Assembly: GCF_001053095.1 (NCBI RefSeq)
Contig: NZ_CGBP01000010.1
Coordinates: 62,001 to 126,000 of the forward strand
From: Yersinia similis
Lineage (GTDB): Bacteria; Pseudomonadota; Gammaproteobacteria; Enterobacterales; Enterobacteriaceae
DNA length: 64,000 nucleotides
Direction of reading: 5' to 3'
Of the stretch, positions 1-9,908 are shown piece after piece. The notes beneath the pieces were generated by a model. The model had not been told where the DNA came from, ran no database searches, and saw only the letters and a list, made by a program, of their open reading frames with translations. Position 1 is the first letter of the stretch, and every line of letters begins with the position of its first letter. The position numbers were made by a program, and so were the translations under genes.

Positions 1-820
1 GCAATTCCCACAGCCCCGGATTTTTCACCCGGCCAGAGAAGCCCATCAGTTTGGTTCCGGCATCGTTACTCTTACCGGCGGTGATCCCCTGATACCACTC
101 AACGCCATGTTCGATAATGGCCGGTACGTTACACAGGGTTTCAACGTTATTCACGCAAGTCGGTTTGCCCCAGACGCCGGAAGAGGCGGGGAACGGCGGC
201 TTAGAACGCGGGTTAGCACGGCGGCCTTCCAGTGAGTTAATCAACGCCGTTTCTTCACCACAGATATAACGACCCGCACCGGTATGGACAATCAGTTCGA
301 AATCAAAACCACTGCCCATGATGTTCTTGCCCAGCAAACCGGCTTCGGTGGCTTCAGCAATCGCCCGACGCAAATGCACTGCCGCTTCAATATATTCGCC
401 ACGCAGGAAGATATAGCCACGGTAGGCTTTCAGCGCGAAGGCACTGATCAGCATCCCCTCCACCAGTAGATGAGGCAATTGCTCCATCAGCAGACGGTCT
501 TTATAGGTGCCTGGCTCCATCTCATCAGCGTTACACAGCAGATAGCGGATGTTCATGCTTTCGTCTTTGGGCATCAGGCTCCACTTCAAACCGGTGGAGA
601 AACCTGCGCCGCCACGCCCTTTCAGGCCAGCGTCTTTGACAACGTTAACAACATCAGTGGGCGCCATGCCTTTTAACGCTTTTTCTGCCCCGGCATAGCC
701 GTTTTTGCTGCGATACTCATCCAACCACACGGGCTGTTTGTCATCGCGCAAACGCCAGGTCAGCGGGTGCATTTCTGGCGTCCGGATAATTTCCTTGGTC
801 GTTCCTGAATTGATGGTCAT
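1..820 (-). CDS. nuoF: NADH-quinone oxidoreductase subunit F (NuoF), 5' part only
   Basis: Complex I subunit that binds NADH and FMN and passes electrons to the first iron-sulfur centres on the cytoplasmic side. About 273 N-terminal codons are present; the rest lies beyond the left edge. The frame starts [13 protein letters not shown] and contains the glycine-rich nucleotide loop [10 protein letters not shown] near residue 65 and the conserved [13 protein letters not shown] segment near residue 175. The ATG overlaps the nuoE stop as ATGA, so translation is probably coupled. The C-terminal 4Fe-4S cysteines cannot be checked here. Confidence 0.97.
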   Translation of the reverse strand, partial: MTINSGTTKEIIRTPEMHPLTWRLRDDKQPVWLDEYRSKNGYAGAEKALKGMAPTDVVNVVKDAGLKGRGGAGFSTGLKWSLMPKDESMNIRYLLCNADEMEPGTYKDRLLMEQLPHLLVEGMLISAFALKAYRGYIFLRGEYIEAAVHLRRAIAEATEAGLLGKNIMGSGFDFELIVHTGAGRYICGEETALINSLEGRRANPRSKPPFPASSGVWGKPTCVNNVETLCNVPAIIEHGVEWYQGITAGKSNDAGTKLMGFSGRVKNPGLWEL

Positions 821-1380
821 GGATATTGCTCCAGTAACTTCTCGATCTCTTCAGGCTTTAGGTAGCTGTGGGTATCGTCGTCGATCATCATCGTCGGCCC
901 ACGGTCACAGTTACCCAGACAACAGGTTGGCAACAAGGTGAAACGGCCATCAAAGGTTGTTTGGCCTGGTTTGATACTGAGTTTTTTCTCCAGTGCCGCC
1001 TGAATCCCCTGATAACCGGTGATATGGCACACCACGCTGTCACAATAGCGGATCACATGACGCCCTACTGGCTGGCGGAAGATCTGGCTGTAGAAGGTGG
1101 CGACCCCCTCAACATCACTGGCCGGGATACCCAGCACATCAGCAATCGCATGGATCGCGCCATCCGGTACCCAGCCACGTTGCTTCTGCACAATTTTCAG
1201 TGCTTCAATCGACGCGGCGCGGGCATCTTCGTAATGGTGTTTCTCATGCTCAATAGCATCACGTTCTTCAGCACTCAATTCGAAGGCGTCTGACATGGCC
1301 ACTGGTTCAGCCGCATTGACTGCCAGGTTCACCACATCAAGGCTTCCGTTATGAGCCTGAGTCTCTTTTTGATCACTCAT
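817..1380 (-). CDS. nuoE: NADH-quinone oxidoreductase subunit E (NuoE)
   Basis: Peripheral-arm subunit of complex I carrying the N1a [2Fe-2S] cluster. The four ligands are visible as a C-x4-C motif (CDSVVC, about residue 113) and a C-x3-C motif (CLGNC, about residue 154). At 187 residues it is about 20 longer than the E. coli protein; the extra length is at the N-terminus, where an internal Met at residue 29 (MSDAFELS) is an alternative start nearer the family start. The upstream ATG is kept because it lies two bases after the nuoCD stop. It overlaps nuoF by four bases. Confidence 0.97.
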   Translation of the reverse strand: MSDQKETQAHNGSLDVVNLAVNAAEPVAMSDAFELSAEERDAIEHEKHHYEDARAASIEALKIVQKQRGWVPDGAIHAIADVLGIPASDVEGVATFYSQIFRQPVGRHVIRYCDSVVCHITGYQGIQAALEKKLSIKPGQTTFDGRFTLLPTCCLGNCDRGPTMMIDDDTHSYLKPEEIEKLLEQYP

Positions 1381-1382
1381 AA

Positions 1383-3179
1383 TTAGCGGTCCACATCAGA
1401 CATTACAAAATCGATACTGCCCAGATAGACGATCAGGTCAGATACCAAACTGCCACGGATAACCGATGGGATCTGCTGCAAATGGGCATAGCTTGGGGTC
1501 CGTATCCGAGTACGGTAACTCATGGTGCTACCGTCACTGGTCAGGTAATAGCTGTTAATCCCTTTGGTTGCTTCAATCATCTGGAAAGATTCGTTCGCAG
1601 GCATCACCGGCCCCCATGACACTTGCAGGAAGTGGGTGATTAGCGTTTCGATATGTTGAAGCGTGCGCTCTTTAGGTGGCGGTGTTGTCAGTGGATGATC
1701 AGCCTTGAATGGCCCTTCTGGCATGTTTTTATAACATTGCTCCAGAATACGCAGGCTTTGACGTAACTCTTCCACTTTCAGCATCACGCGGTCATAGCAA
1801 TCGCCGTTGTTGCCGACAGGAACTTCAAAATCAAAGTTCTCATAACCGGAATACGGACGCCATTTACGCACGTCAAACTCAACCCCGGTAGCACGCAAGC
1901 CAGCACCGGTGACGCCCCACTCTAACGCCTCTTTCGCATTATACGCGGCCACACCAACGGAGCGCCCTTTCAGGATGCTGTTCTGTAAAGCCGCTTTGAC
2001 ATAGGAATCCAGACGTTTTGGCATCCAGTCAAGGAAATCGCGTAGCAAACGATCCCAACCGCGTGGCAGGTCGTGTGCAACACCACCAATGCGGAACCAG
2101 GCCGGGTGCATACGGAACCCCGTAATCGCCTCGATCACGTCGTACACTCTCTGACGGTCGGTAAAGGCGAAGAACACTGGCGTCATGGCACCGACGTCTT
2201 GAATAAAGGTACTGATATACAGTAAGTGACTGTTGATACGGAATAATTCTGACAGCATGACACGAATGGTGTTCACGCGATCTGGCACCACGATGCCCGC
2301 CAGTTTTTCAACCGCCAACACGTAAGGCATCTCGTTTACACAACCGCCTAAGTATTCGATACGGTCGGTGTACGGAATGTAGCTGTGCCAAGACTGGCGC
2401 TCGCCCATCTTCTCCGCACCACGGTGGTGGTAACCCACATCCGGTACGCAGTCGACAATTTCTTCACCATCAAGCTGCAACACGATACGGAAAGCACCGT
2501 GTGAAGATGGGTGGTTTGGGCCGAGGTTAAGGAACATAAAGTCCTCGTTTTCAGTCCCGCGTTTCATGCCCCAATCTTCTGGCTTAAAGGTCAGGGATTC
2601 CATTTCCAGATCTTCTTTCTGCTTCGTCAACACATAGGGATCGAACTCGGTCGCCCGTGCGGGGTAATCTTTACGCAGCGGATGACCTTCCCAACTCTGT
2701 GGCATCATGATCCGCGTCAGATGCGGATGACCGTCAAAGGTAATACCGAACATCTCCCAAGTTTCTCGCTCATACCAGTTGGCATTGGGAAAAATCTTGG
2801 TTGCTGTGGACACATGTAAGTCTTTTTCAGACAGTGCCACTTTCAGCATAATGTCGCGGTTACGTTCAATGGAAAGCAGATGATAGAAAACAGAAAAGTC
2901 CGCATCAGGGAGGCCCTGGCGGTGGGTACGTAGACGCTCATCCACGCCATGCAGATCGAACAGCATGACATAAGGCTTTGGTTGTTTTCTCAGAAACGAC
3001 ATTACTTCCAGCAGTTGTTCACGCTTCACCCATACCACGGGCATACCGGTACGGGTCGCTTGCACAACAAAGGCCTCAGGCCCAAAACGGTTCGACAATT
3101 CACCAATCACCGGATCATCAAGATGATCACGGGTTTGCCATGCAGGCTGCAAGCTGTCGGACGTCGTCAAATCAGTCAT
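1383..3179 (-). CDS. nuoC: NADH-quinone oxidoreductase fused subunit C/D (NuoCD)
   Basis: A 598-residue fusion of the 30-kDa (NuoC, about residues 1-190) and 49-kDa (NuoD, about residues 205-598) complex I subunits, as usual in enterobacteria. The NuoC part has the [13 protein letters not shown] signature; the NuoD part has [13 protein letters not shown] and the [12 protein letters not shown] quinone-site region. It sits in the peripheral arm next to NuoB and helps form the quinone-reduction chamber. It follows nuoB by about 140 bp and precedes nuoE by two bases in the nuo operon. Confidence 0.98.
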   Translation of the reverse strand: MTDLTTSDSLQPAWQTRDHLDDPVIGELSNRFGPEAFVVQATRTGMPVVWVKREQLLEVMSFLRKQPKPYVMLFDLHGVDERLRTHRQGLPDADFSVFYHLLSIERNRDIMLKVALSEKDLHVSTATKIFPNANWYERETWEMFGITFDGHPHLTRIMMPQSWEGHPLRKDYPARATEFDPYVLTKQKEDLEMESLTFKPEDWGMKRGTENEDFMFLNLGPNHPSSHGAFRIVLQLDGEEIVDCVPDVGYHHRGAEKMGERQSWHSYIPYTDRIEYLGGCVNEMPYVLAVEKLAGIVVPDRVNTIRVMLSELFRINSHLLYISTFIQDVGAMTPVFFAFTDRQRVYDVIEAITGFRMHPAWFRIGGVAHDLPRGWDRLLRDFLDWMPKRLDSYVKAALQNSILKGRSVGVAAYNAKEALEWGVTGAGLRATGVEFDVRKWRPYSGYENFDFEVPVGNNGDCYDRVMLKVEELRQSLRILEQCYKNMPEGPFKADHPLTTPPPKERTLQHIETLITHFLQVSWGPVMPANESFQMIEATKGINSYYLTSDGSTMSYRTRIRTPSYAHLQQIPSVIRGSLVSDLIVYLGSIDFVMSDVDR

Positions 3180-3320
3180 TATTTATTCACCACACTGTTT
3201 TTTCACCACACTGAATGTGTCATTTTGTGGTCATTTGCTGCATACATGCCTCGGAAGAAAATTAAGTTCTCTCCAAAAGCACATCACTTACGCACTGGGA
3301 TCTACCGCCCAAAAACGGGT

Positions 3321-3998
3321 TTAAATCTCGTCAGGTGTGCGCAGGTTAGTTACCGCAATTCGTTCAGCATGCTTACGTTCTCTTTCTGGCTGCATATTGG
3401 CACGGTAGACACCTTGGTCACCGACAACCCAAGAGAGAGGGCGACGCTCTTTACCAATGGATTCCTGCAATAGCAATAACGCTTGCATATAGGCTTCCGG
3501 GCGCGGTGGACAGCCAGGAATATAGACATCTACCGGTAGGAATTTATCCACACCTTGCACAACGGAGTAGATATCGTACATACCGCCTGAGTTAGCGCAG
3601 GCCCCCATGGAAATAACCCATTTTGGTTCCAGCATTTGTTCATATAAACGCTGAATAACCGGGGCCATTTTGGTAAAGCAGGTTCCGGCCACCACCATAA
3701 AATCGGCCTGACGCGGGGATGCACGCAATACTTCAGCGCCGAAACGGGCGACGTCATGTACAGCCGTGAACGAAGTCACCATCTCGACATAACAACAAGA
3801 AAGGCCGAAGTTATAAGGCCAAAGAGAGTTTTTACGCCCCCAGTTCACCATGTCATGCATGGCGTTTTCAAGTTTACCCATGTAAACACTACGGTGGACA
3901 TGTTGCTCGAGAGGATCGCCGCTGACGGTTTCCTGAGTTTGCAGGGGGTAACGGTCATTCTCACCGTTAGGGTCTATGCGGGTGAGCGTATAGTCCAT
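3321..3998 (-). CDS. nuoB: NADH-quinone oxidoreductase subunit B (NuoB)
   Basis: Complex I subunit holding the terminal N2 [4Fe-4S] cluster that reduces quinone. The tandem cysteines C68-C69 (SCCY) plus C134 (GACANSGG) and C163 (PGCPPRPEA) match the known ligands. The length, 225 residues, is close to the E. coli protein. It lies between nuoA and nuoCD in the operon. The 140-bp gap to nuoCD is longer than elsewhere in the operon and holds no gene I can support. Confidence 0.98.
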
Positions 3999-4099
3999 GT
4001 TAATGCCTCGCTATATTTATTGACCACTATTCCTTTTGCACTTGGTGCTGCAGGGTTGTTAGCTACGTTCACTGACCCGAATCACTAACTGATGTCAGC

Positions 4100-4600
4100 T
4101 TATCGGGATTCGTTCGCTTGCTGGCTACCTGCAACGCTAAGCTCTTGGGATATATCTTGCGGATGACTGCTGGCGTATCTCACGGTACTTGGTTTGCTCA
4201 CACGACGATTAGAACGTGTAGGAGTCCAATCCAGGGCGCCAATGCGCACCAGATAAAACAAACCAGCCAAGAGCACCAAAATGAAAATGGCTGCTTCGAT
4301 AAAGCCTATCCAGCCACTCTCACGAATGGAGATTGACCAGGCATAAAGGTAGAGGGCTTCAACATCGAAAATAACGAAAAACATCGCAACCAGATAAAAC
4401 TTGGCGGACAGGCGCATACGCGCAGAGCCTACTGAATCTATACCTGATTCATAAGGCACGTTTTTGGCACGAGCCTGGGCTCTCCCCCCGAGGAAGTACG
4501 CACCTAAAAGCATCAAACCGCACAGCCCAACAGCGCCGATGAGGAATACAGTAAACGCCCAGTGATGAGCGATAATTTCAGTGGTTGTTGACATACGCAT
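4100..4600 (-). CDS. nuoA: NADH-quinone oxidoreductase subunit A (NuoA), first gene of the nuo operon
   Basis: Small membrane subunit of complex I with three hydrophobic segments (about residues 15-37, 68-90 and 98-120) and the conserved [16 protein letters not shown] loop between the first two. The start [15 protein letters not shown] matches the E. coli start. At 166 residues it is about 20 longer than the E. coli protein; the extra part is a polar C-terminal tail after [10 protein letters not shown]. It is the promoter-proximal nuo gene, with 850 bp upstream before rovM. Confidence 0.97.
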   Translation of the reverse strand: MRMSTTTEIIAHHWAFTVFLIGAVGLCGLMLLGAYFLGGRAQARAKNVPYESGIDSVGSARMRLSAKFYLVAMFFVIFDVEALYLYAWSISIRESGWIGFIEAAIFILVLLAGLFYLVRIGALDWTPTRSNRRVSKPSTVRYASSHPQDISQELSVAGSQQANESR

Positions 4601-5095
4601 TGCTTACTCATCAAAAGTGGCGTCGGACATGCTGCTCTTGTGCTGGCAGTTAGTGCACCACATCGATTCAAAGGGAAGGATTAAAAACCACACTTAACAC
4701 ACTGTCGTTACACCCTCTTAGCCAGTGTTTTACTGTGGGCTTTTTACTCCTTTCAATAACCTTTTGTCAACTTTGACAAAAGTAACTACACATTAATTTA
4801 CAAACATGCTGTTTTGCTTAACATTTGAAACACCCTGACGAGCTAAATCGAGTCAGTCGTTTGTTCAGCAAGAACATACACATAGAAACCCGTGTGGATA
4901 GATCGCTTTAACTATACCATTGTCTCAGGAATATCCTGTTCTTCCACTCAGTAGTGGACAGTATTTTTTTGATCCAGGACACGTTTTGAGTGTTATTTCA
5001 TAAATATTCGACATTAAAACTTCCACTTTCATGAAAATAATTAATGAAACGTAGTTTTAATAAAATGCGAAGGAATTTATCAAAGGAAAAATAAC
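4601..5095. promoter_or_regulatory. nuo upstream region
   Basis: Non-coding, AT-rich stretch upstream of nuoA. By position it must hold the nuo promoter(s) and operator sites. I see no binding site I would name, and no open frame worth calling. Confidence 0.5.
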
Positions 5096-5260
5096 GAGGT
5101 TATTGACAAAGTGCCCGCGACGGAGAGAACAGGCAGATCGTAAAGACGCCGTAAATACATCCATGTAGGCTCGAGCCGCGCCATCCTTGGCGCGGACGCT
5201 TTACTCCTCTGCCTATCCTCACCGTTCAAGATTGAGTCATCGGGGTTTGTCAGCAGTCTG
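5096..5260 (+). repeat. YPAL-like palindromic repeat, copy 1
   Basis: A 165-bp element beginning GAGGTTATTGACAAAG and ending TTGTCAGCAGTCTG, almost identical to the reverse complement of 47088-47252 and clearly related to 17987-18140. Its termini are inverted (TGACAAA at the left, TTTGTCA at the right), and internal arms ACAGGCAGA..GTAAAG and CTTTAC..TCTGCCT pair, so the RNA would fold into a long hairpin. Size, structure and genus fit the Yersinia palindromic (YPAL) family; that name is from family knowledge, not a search. This copy lies between rovM and nuoA, and I see no flanking duplication. Confidence 0.85.
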
Positions 5261-5391
5261 AATAACCCATTGGTATTATATGGTTTATTTCCTGTGGAAT
5301 CACCGATACTGGCCGGGATAAATGAAGTAAAACGGCACGTTGAATATAAAATTAAGCTGAAACACCAGAAAAAGACACCTATAAAATAAAC

Positions 5392-5421
5392 AAAAAAAAG
5401 CCTCTTAAAATACAGAGGCTT
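5392..5421 (-). terminator. rovM rho-independent terminator
   Basis: Stem AAGCCTCT / AGAGGCTT around an 8-nt loop, preceded on the plus strand by eight A residues, which read as a U-tract on the minus strand. It lies about 27 bp after the rovM stop. Confidence 0.9.
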
Positions 5422-5447
5422 GCGATTATGAATTGAAAACAGGTTAC

Positions 5448-6380
5448 TTAATTTTTATCACCTATCAAATAATCGGAATCCAATATTAATGAAGATTCTG
5501 ACGACATGGTGTGCTGATAACTGTTTTGTAAGGCACTGAAAATAGCGAGCGCCAGTTCATTGTCACACTGTTTGTCTTTACATAAGACATACCGTGTTTC
5601 AGGTAAACCAGGCACCCCTTCAGTTTCGCCCAACACTCTTAAATCTGGGCTCATCATCTCTATAGGCCTGGCGGTCACCCCCAGTCCTGCTCTTACTGCC
5701 GCTCGAATGGCAGAAAGTGAAGAGGCTACGTAGGCAATACGCCATGGAACCCCCGCCTGAGTTAGGTGCTCAATAGCCATATCACGGTACAGGCTTGGCT
5801 CATCCATCACCACTAAAGGCACTGGCTCTCCAGGCTGAAACTGATAATCCACCGAACAATACCAAAGCGTGGGAGATGTTCTCAAAATGACATGGGGATG
5901 GCTATCAACCTTAGCGGTTGTGATAGCCAAATCCACCTCACCAGAGCTCAACATATCAGCGATAAATGGACTGCGTTTTACCCGTACATCTATCGCTAGC
6001 CGAGGGTATAGTGTTGCCACCCGGTTCAACAAGAAAGGCAGTAACGTATCGGCAGTATCATCAGATGCGCCGATAATAAGTGACCCTTCCATATTGCTGT
6101 ACATGAGTGATGTACAAGCTTCATCATTAAAACGTAAGATTTTTCTGGCATAGCCAAGTAGCTGGAGACCATGTTCAGTTAGTAATTTGTTACGCCCGTG
6201 GCGGGCAAATAACTCTTTACCAACTAACTGCTCTAACCGTTGCATTTGTTGGCTAACTGCTGACTGAGTTCGGCAGACCGCAGCAGCAGCTGCAGCAAAA
6301 GTATTTAAGTCAGCAACAGCTACAAAGGTTCTAAGCAGATCGAGGTCGAGATTAATTATCGGACGATTTGCATTTGTCAT
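5448..6380 (-). CDS. rovM: LysR-family regulator RovM (LrhA/HexA/PecT orthologue)
   Basis: A 310-residue LysR-type transcriptional regulator with a winged helix-turn-helix at about residues 12-70 (core [12 protein letters not shown]) and a C-terminal effector domain. The N-terminal 80 residues are nearly identical to E. coli LrhA, and the position between nuo and alaA is the LrhA locus. In Yersinia this orthologue is RovM, a repressor of the virulence regulator gene rovA and a regulator of motility and nutrient-responsive behaviour (family knowledge). It has its own terminator and an unusually long AT-rich upstream region, consistent with complex control. Confidence 0.95.
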   Translation of the reverse strand: MTNANRPIINLDLDLLRTFVAVADLNTFAAAAAAVCRTQSAVSQQMQRLEQLVGKELFARHGRNKLLTEHGLQLLGYARKILRFNDEACTSLMYSNMEGSLIIGASDDTADTLLPFLLNRVATLYPRLAIDVRVKRSPFIADMLSSGEVDLAITTAKVDSHPHVILRTSPTLWYCSVDYQFQPGEPVPLVVMDEPSLYRDMAIEHLTQAGVPWRIAYVASSLSAIRAAVRAGLGVTARPIEMMSPDLRVLGETEGVPGLPETRYVLCKDKQCDNELALAIFSALQNSYQHTMSSESSLILDSDYLIGDKN

Positions 6381-7237
6381 AGTGTATTCTTCACTTTTTT
6401 TGAATTCTAATTACAAACTACCCTGGTGTTTTAAGTATCAGCGTTATCAATAAAGGACAACGCTAAGTATGACAGTACCCCAGTCATTGGAGTAGGGCAA
6501 AAAAATTACTTATATTTCGTTACCGTTATCTCTTTTTAAAAAAAAACCATCGGCTACCGCCATGTATATAAATGTAAATGATTTTATAGAAATTCACTAA
6601 ATCTTCGATAAATGAAGGTTTTTCCGTTATTAGCCCTACCGTTTGATGGCTTATAAAACCTAAATATTCCTGTTTTAATTAAATAAACACTATAGTTCAG
6701 TGGTTAAACATCAAAAAACATCAATATATTTCAGCTTAGACTTTTTATCTAACCCAGCAGATTCAAGTAATAACATTTGATAAGCATCATAATTTAAAGA
6801 ACTTAACATTAGTTATTCTTAATAGTTTTCCTATTTACAGATTTTCCCCATCCTAACGTAACCAATATGTATGATGATATAAACGAAAAAGAATGGATGA
6901 GTACGATTAAAGATACGATGCGATTTAATGCCATTCGGTTCTATACAAAAAAAACTTTCCTCACCAGAAACTCAACGTCTGCTGAATGTTCTCTTTTTAA
7001 GCCCAGGATATAGCCAACATCAACCACATAAAGTGTATGACCAATGAGTAAATCAAACATAATTGAGAATGAATAGGGATAAAAACACGGATGGATCTAT
7101 CCCACCTTTTCTGTCGGTAATCATTTACATGAAACTGGTGTATAGAACTTCAAAAATCAGTGGCGTCGGAGTACATTGAGTACCTTGCAGTGTTCCACGC
7201 TGAGGACACGCTTTTACCAGCAAAAGGCTCATTTTTT
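6381..7237. promoter_or_regulatory. Long AT-rich intergenic region between rovM and alaA
   Basis: An 857-bp divergent intergenic region upstream of both rovM and alaA. It is strongly AT-rich with several A/T tracts (for example the A-run near 6540 and another near 6950), a composition favoured by H-NS-type silencers. I find no convincing gene in it. A longer alaA frame starts at 7160, but the family start is at 7238. Promoters for both flanking genes must be here; I cannot place them. Confidence 0.5.
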
Positions 7238-8452
7238 ATGTCCCCCATTGAGAAATCCAGCAAACTGGACAACGTCTGTTATGACATTCGTGGACCGGTG
7301 CTAAAAGAAGCTAAACGTCTTGAAGAGGAAGGTAACAAGGTTCTGAAACTAAACATCGGTAACCCTGCCCCGTTTGGTTTCGATGCACCCGATGAGATTC
7401 TGGTGGATGTAATCCGTAATTTACCAACCGCACAAGGCTATTGCGACTCCAAAGGCTTATTTTCGGCACGTAAAGCCATCATGCAGCACTATCAAGCCCG
7501 CAATATCCGTGACCTGACGGTCGAGGATATCTATATTGGAAACGGTGTTTCTGAGTTGATCGTTCAATCCATGCAAGCATTACTGAATTTGGGTGATGAA
7601 ATGCTGGTACCCGCACCAGATTACCCGCTGTGGACAGCAGCCGTATCACTCTCAAGTGGTAAAGCGGTTCATTATATGTGTGATGAGGAGTCAGGCTGGT
7701 TCCCTGATTTGGATGATATGCGTAGCAAAATCACTCCGCGTACCCGTGGGATTGTGATTATCAACCCGAATAACCCAACCGGTGCGGTATACAGTAAAGA
7801 GCTGCTGTTAGAAATTGTTGAAATCGCCCGCCAGAATGACCTGATTATTTTCGCTGATGAGATCTACGATAAGATTTTGTATGACGATGCTCAGCACCAT
7901 TCTATTGCCGCATTAGCCCCTGATTTACTGACCGTTACGTTCAATGGGCTTTCCAAGACTTACCGTGTTGCTGGTTTCCGTCAAGGCTGGATGGTGTTGA
8001 ACGGGCCGAAAAAGCACGCTAAAGGGTATATTGAAGGCTTGGAAATGCTGGCATCGATGCGTTTGTGCGCCAACGTGCCAATGCAGCATGCTATTCAAAC
8101 CGCATTGGGTGGCTATCAAAGCATTAGTGAATTTATCCAACCTGGTGGCCGTTTGTATGAACAGCGTGATCGGGCCTGGGAGCTTATCAATCAGATCCCC
8201 GGAGTTTCCTGTGTAAAACCTCAGGGCGCGTTGTATATGTTCCCACGCATTGATCAGAAACGTTTTAACCTGAAAGACGATCAGAAATTGGTATTGGATC
8301 TGTTGTTGCAAGAGAAAGTGCTGTTGGTGCAAGGTAGTGCCTTTAACTGGCCGTACCCGGACCATGTGCGGATCGTCACGTTGCCACGGGTGGATGAGTT
8401 AGAGATGGCGGTGAGGAAGCTGGGGCGGTTCTTAGAGACGTATCATCAGTAA
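7238..8452 (+). CDS. alaA: Glutamate-pyruvate aminotransferase AlaA
   Basis: PLP-dependent class I/II aminotransferase, formerly YfbQ, making alanine from pyruvate and glutamate in the cytoplasm. The 404-residue protein begins MSPIEKSSKLDNVCYDIRG, as in E. coli, so the in-frame upstream extension from 7160 is not used; an AAAAGG sequence precedes the chosen ATG. The PLP lysine lies in NGLSKTYRVAGFRQGW (about residue 240), and INPNNPTGAVY and DEIYDKILYDD are the other cofactor-binding segments. Transcribed divergently from rovM. Confidence 0.97.
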   Translation: MSPIEKSSKLDNVCYDIRGPVLKEAKRLEEEGNKVLKLNIGNPAPFGFDAPDEILVDVIRNLPTAQGYCDSKGLFSARKAIMQHYQARNIRDLTVEDIYIGNGVSELIVQSMQALLNLGDEMLVPAPDYPLWTAAVSLSSGKAVHYMCDEESGWFPDLDDMRSKITPRTRGIVIINPNNPTGAVYSKELLLEIVEIARQNDLIIFADEIYDKILYDDAQHHSIAALAPDLLTVTFNGLSKTYRVAGFRQGWMVLNGPKKHAKGYIEGLEMLASMRLCANVPMQHAIQTALGGYQSISEFIQPGGRLYEQRDRAWELINQIPGVSCVKPQGALYMFPRIDQKRFNLKDDQKLVLDLLLQEKVLLVQGSAFNWPYPDHVRIVTLPRVDELEMAVRKLGRFLETYHQ

Positions 8453-8462
8453 TTGTATGATT

Positions 8463-8520
8463 GGGGGATGAGGGCTGTTGATGAATCACTAAATCATCAT
8501 CAACTGGAGCCTGATCCCCC
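8463..8520 (+). other. Long imperfect hairpin between alaA and yfbR
   Basis: Two nested perfect stems, GGGGGAT (8463-8469) with ATCCCCC (8514-8520) and GTTGATGA (8477-8484) with TCATCAAC (8497-8504), separated by internal loops. There is no U-tract, so it is not a standard intrinsic terminator. It starts about 10 bp after the alaA stop and could protect the alaA 3' end or affect readthrough into yfbR. Confidence 0.7.
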
Positions 8521-8602
8521 GAACAAGTCAATTAATGTCAACTGAAACCCGATCCGATATGATAGCCGCTGATTCACCGACAGACAGAAAAGAGAATAAA
8601 TC

Positions 8603-9196
8603 ATGAGTCACTTCTTCGCTCATCTATCCCGCCTAAAACTCATCAACCGCTGGCCGTTGATGCGTAACGTCCGCACGGAAAATGTTTCAGAACACAGCTT
8701 GCAGGTCGCGTTTGTCGCTCATGCATTGGCCATCATTAAGAACCGTAAATTTAATGGCAATCTCAATGCCGAGCGTATCGCCCTACTGGCGATGTACCAC
8801 GATGCCAGCGAAGTGATTACCGGGGATTTGCCAACCCCTATCAAATACCACAATCCCAAAATTGCACATGAATACAAAAAAATAGAGAAAGTTGCTCAAC
8901 AAAAACTGATCGAAATGCTGCCCAAAGAGTTACAACATGATTTCCGCTGTCTACTGGATGAGCATTATTACAGCGAAGAGGAGAAAGCGCTGGTTAAACA
9001 AGCCGATGCTCTGTGTGCGTACCTGAAATGCCTGGAGGAATTATCCGCCGGTAATAATGAATTTATTCAGGCTAAAGCCCGGTTGGAGAAGACGTTGGCA
9101 ATACGCCAAAGCCCAGAGATGGATTACTTTATGGCAGTCTTTGTGCCAAGTTTTAGTTTATCTCTGGATGAAATCAGCCTCGATTCACTGGATTGA
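8603..9196 (+). CDS. yfbR: 5'-deoxynucleotidase YfbR
   Basis: HD-domain phosphohydrolase of 197 residues that removes phosphate from deoxyribonucleoside 5'-monophosphates and takes part in dUMP/thymidylate balance. Metal ligands are visible as EHSLQV (H33), MYHDASE (H68-D69) and [10 protein letters not shown] (D137). Length is within two residues of the E. coli enzyme. AAGAGAA precedes the ATG by a normal distance. A perfect stem-loop follows the stop. Confidence 0.96.
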   Translation: MSHFFAHLSRLKLINRWPLMRNVRTENVSEHSLQVAFVAHALAIIKNRKFNGNLNAERIALLAMYHDASEVITGDLPTPIKYHNPKIAHEYKKIEKVAQQKLIEMLPKELQHDFRCLLDEHYYSEEEKALVKQADALCAYLKCLEELSAGNNEFIQAKARLEKTLAIRQSPEMDYFMAVFVPSFSLSLDEISLDSLD

Positions 9197-9200
9197 TCTT

Positions 9201-9224
9201 TATAGCCTGCTTGTGCAGGCTATA
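9201..9224 (+). terminator. yfbR stem-loop terminator
   Basis: Perfect palindrome TATAGCCTGC / GCAGGCTATA with a TTGT loop, four bases after the yfbR stop. The following sequence AATTATGATAAG is A/T-rich but not a pure T-run. Confidence 0.7.
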
Positions 9225-9242
9225 AATTATGATAAGAGATAA

Positions 9243-9485
9243 TTAGCAGTTATGTCTGGCAATATCTTCTCTCAGCACGCTTATAGGATCCATAATACTT
9301 ACCGACCCAACAAAGCTACTTCTGTTTTCTATGACTTTTTTCCTACACTCTGCTTTTTTCTTTTCCTCTACCAGTTTTTTATTTTCGGCAAGAAACTGCT
9401 CAACTGTCATCGCATGAACATATCCCGCTTGCATGGAACCAACCAGAACCGCAATACAAACCGTTGAAATTAATGATAACTTCAT
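9243..9485 (-). CDS. Small predicted secreted/periplasmic protein of unknown function
   Basis: An 80-residue frame. The first 25 residues form a plausible signal peptide (MKLSLISTVCIAVLVGSMQA then GYVHA). The mature part is charged, with a short Lys/Glu-rich helix (LAENKKLVEEKKKAECRKK) and two cysteines, one near the middle and one at the very C-terminus, which could form a disulfide in the periplasm. A strong AAAGGGA ribosome site lies upstream of the ATG. It is convergent with yfbR. I do not recognise the family and have no E. coli counterpart at this position. Confidence 0.7.
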   Translation of the reverse strand: MKLSLISTVCIAVLVGSMQAGYVHAMTVEQFLAENKKLVEEKKKAECRKKVIENRSSFVGSVSIMDPISVLREDIARHNC

Positions 9486-9754
9486 GAAAATCCCTTTACT
9501 TGTAATAATTAAAATAATTTACATAAAAATGCAAATATCAGTATCAATATAATTCAATTAGCGTTAATTGAACTTGATTATAGTTACACGCAATATTAGA
9601 CCCATCAAATAAAACTAATGAAATAAATATTATTTCATGTTTATTTATTCTATTTATTTATATAAAAAGAGATTGGGTTTTATTGCTAAATAATTATTTT
9701 TATTTTGACAATAAATTTTTTGCGATAGAAAAAAGATGAGCCTCGATATCATTA

Positions 9755-9902
9755 AAATAATTCGAGTGGCAGGAAGCAGTCACTAAGCGACAAATCGATC
9801 GGGAGTAATCTGAACACGGCTTACGGTAAGAGGCGAGGCCCACGGATGGGCCAAGTAACGAAGACTGACAACACTCCGGCAACTTGAAGTACTACGGGTA
9901 TC
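9755..9902. repeat. ERIC-ended element with an unfamiliar core
   Basis: The ends look like ERIC termini (AAAATAATTCGAGTGGCAGG at the left; GCAACTTGAAGTACTACGGG at the right), but the central 100 bp (around CACGGCTTACGGTAAGAGGC) lacks the usual ERIC core palindrome. It fills part of the 420-bp gap between the small secreted protein and yfbS. The rest of that gap (9486-9754) is very AT-rich and holds nothing I can name. Confidence 0.6.
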
Positions 9903-9908
9903 GGGTAA

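Noticed and set aside
7160-7237. N-terminal extension of AlaA
   Set aside because: The family start MSPIEK is at 7238; the extension is not conserved.
9700-9882. 60-codon open frame before yfbS
   Set aside because: Falls inside the ERIC-ended repeat and lacks a ribosome site.
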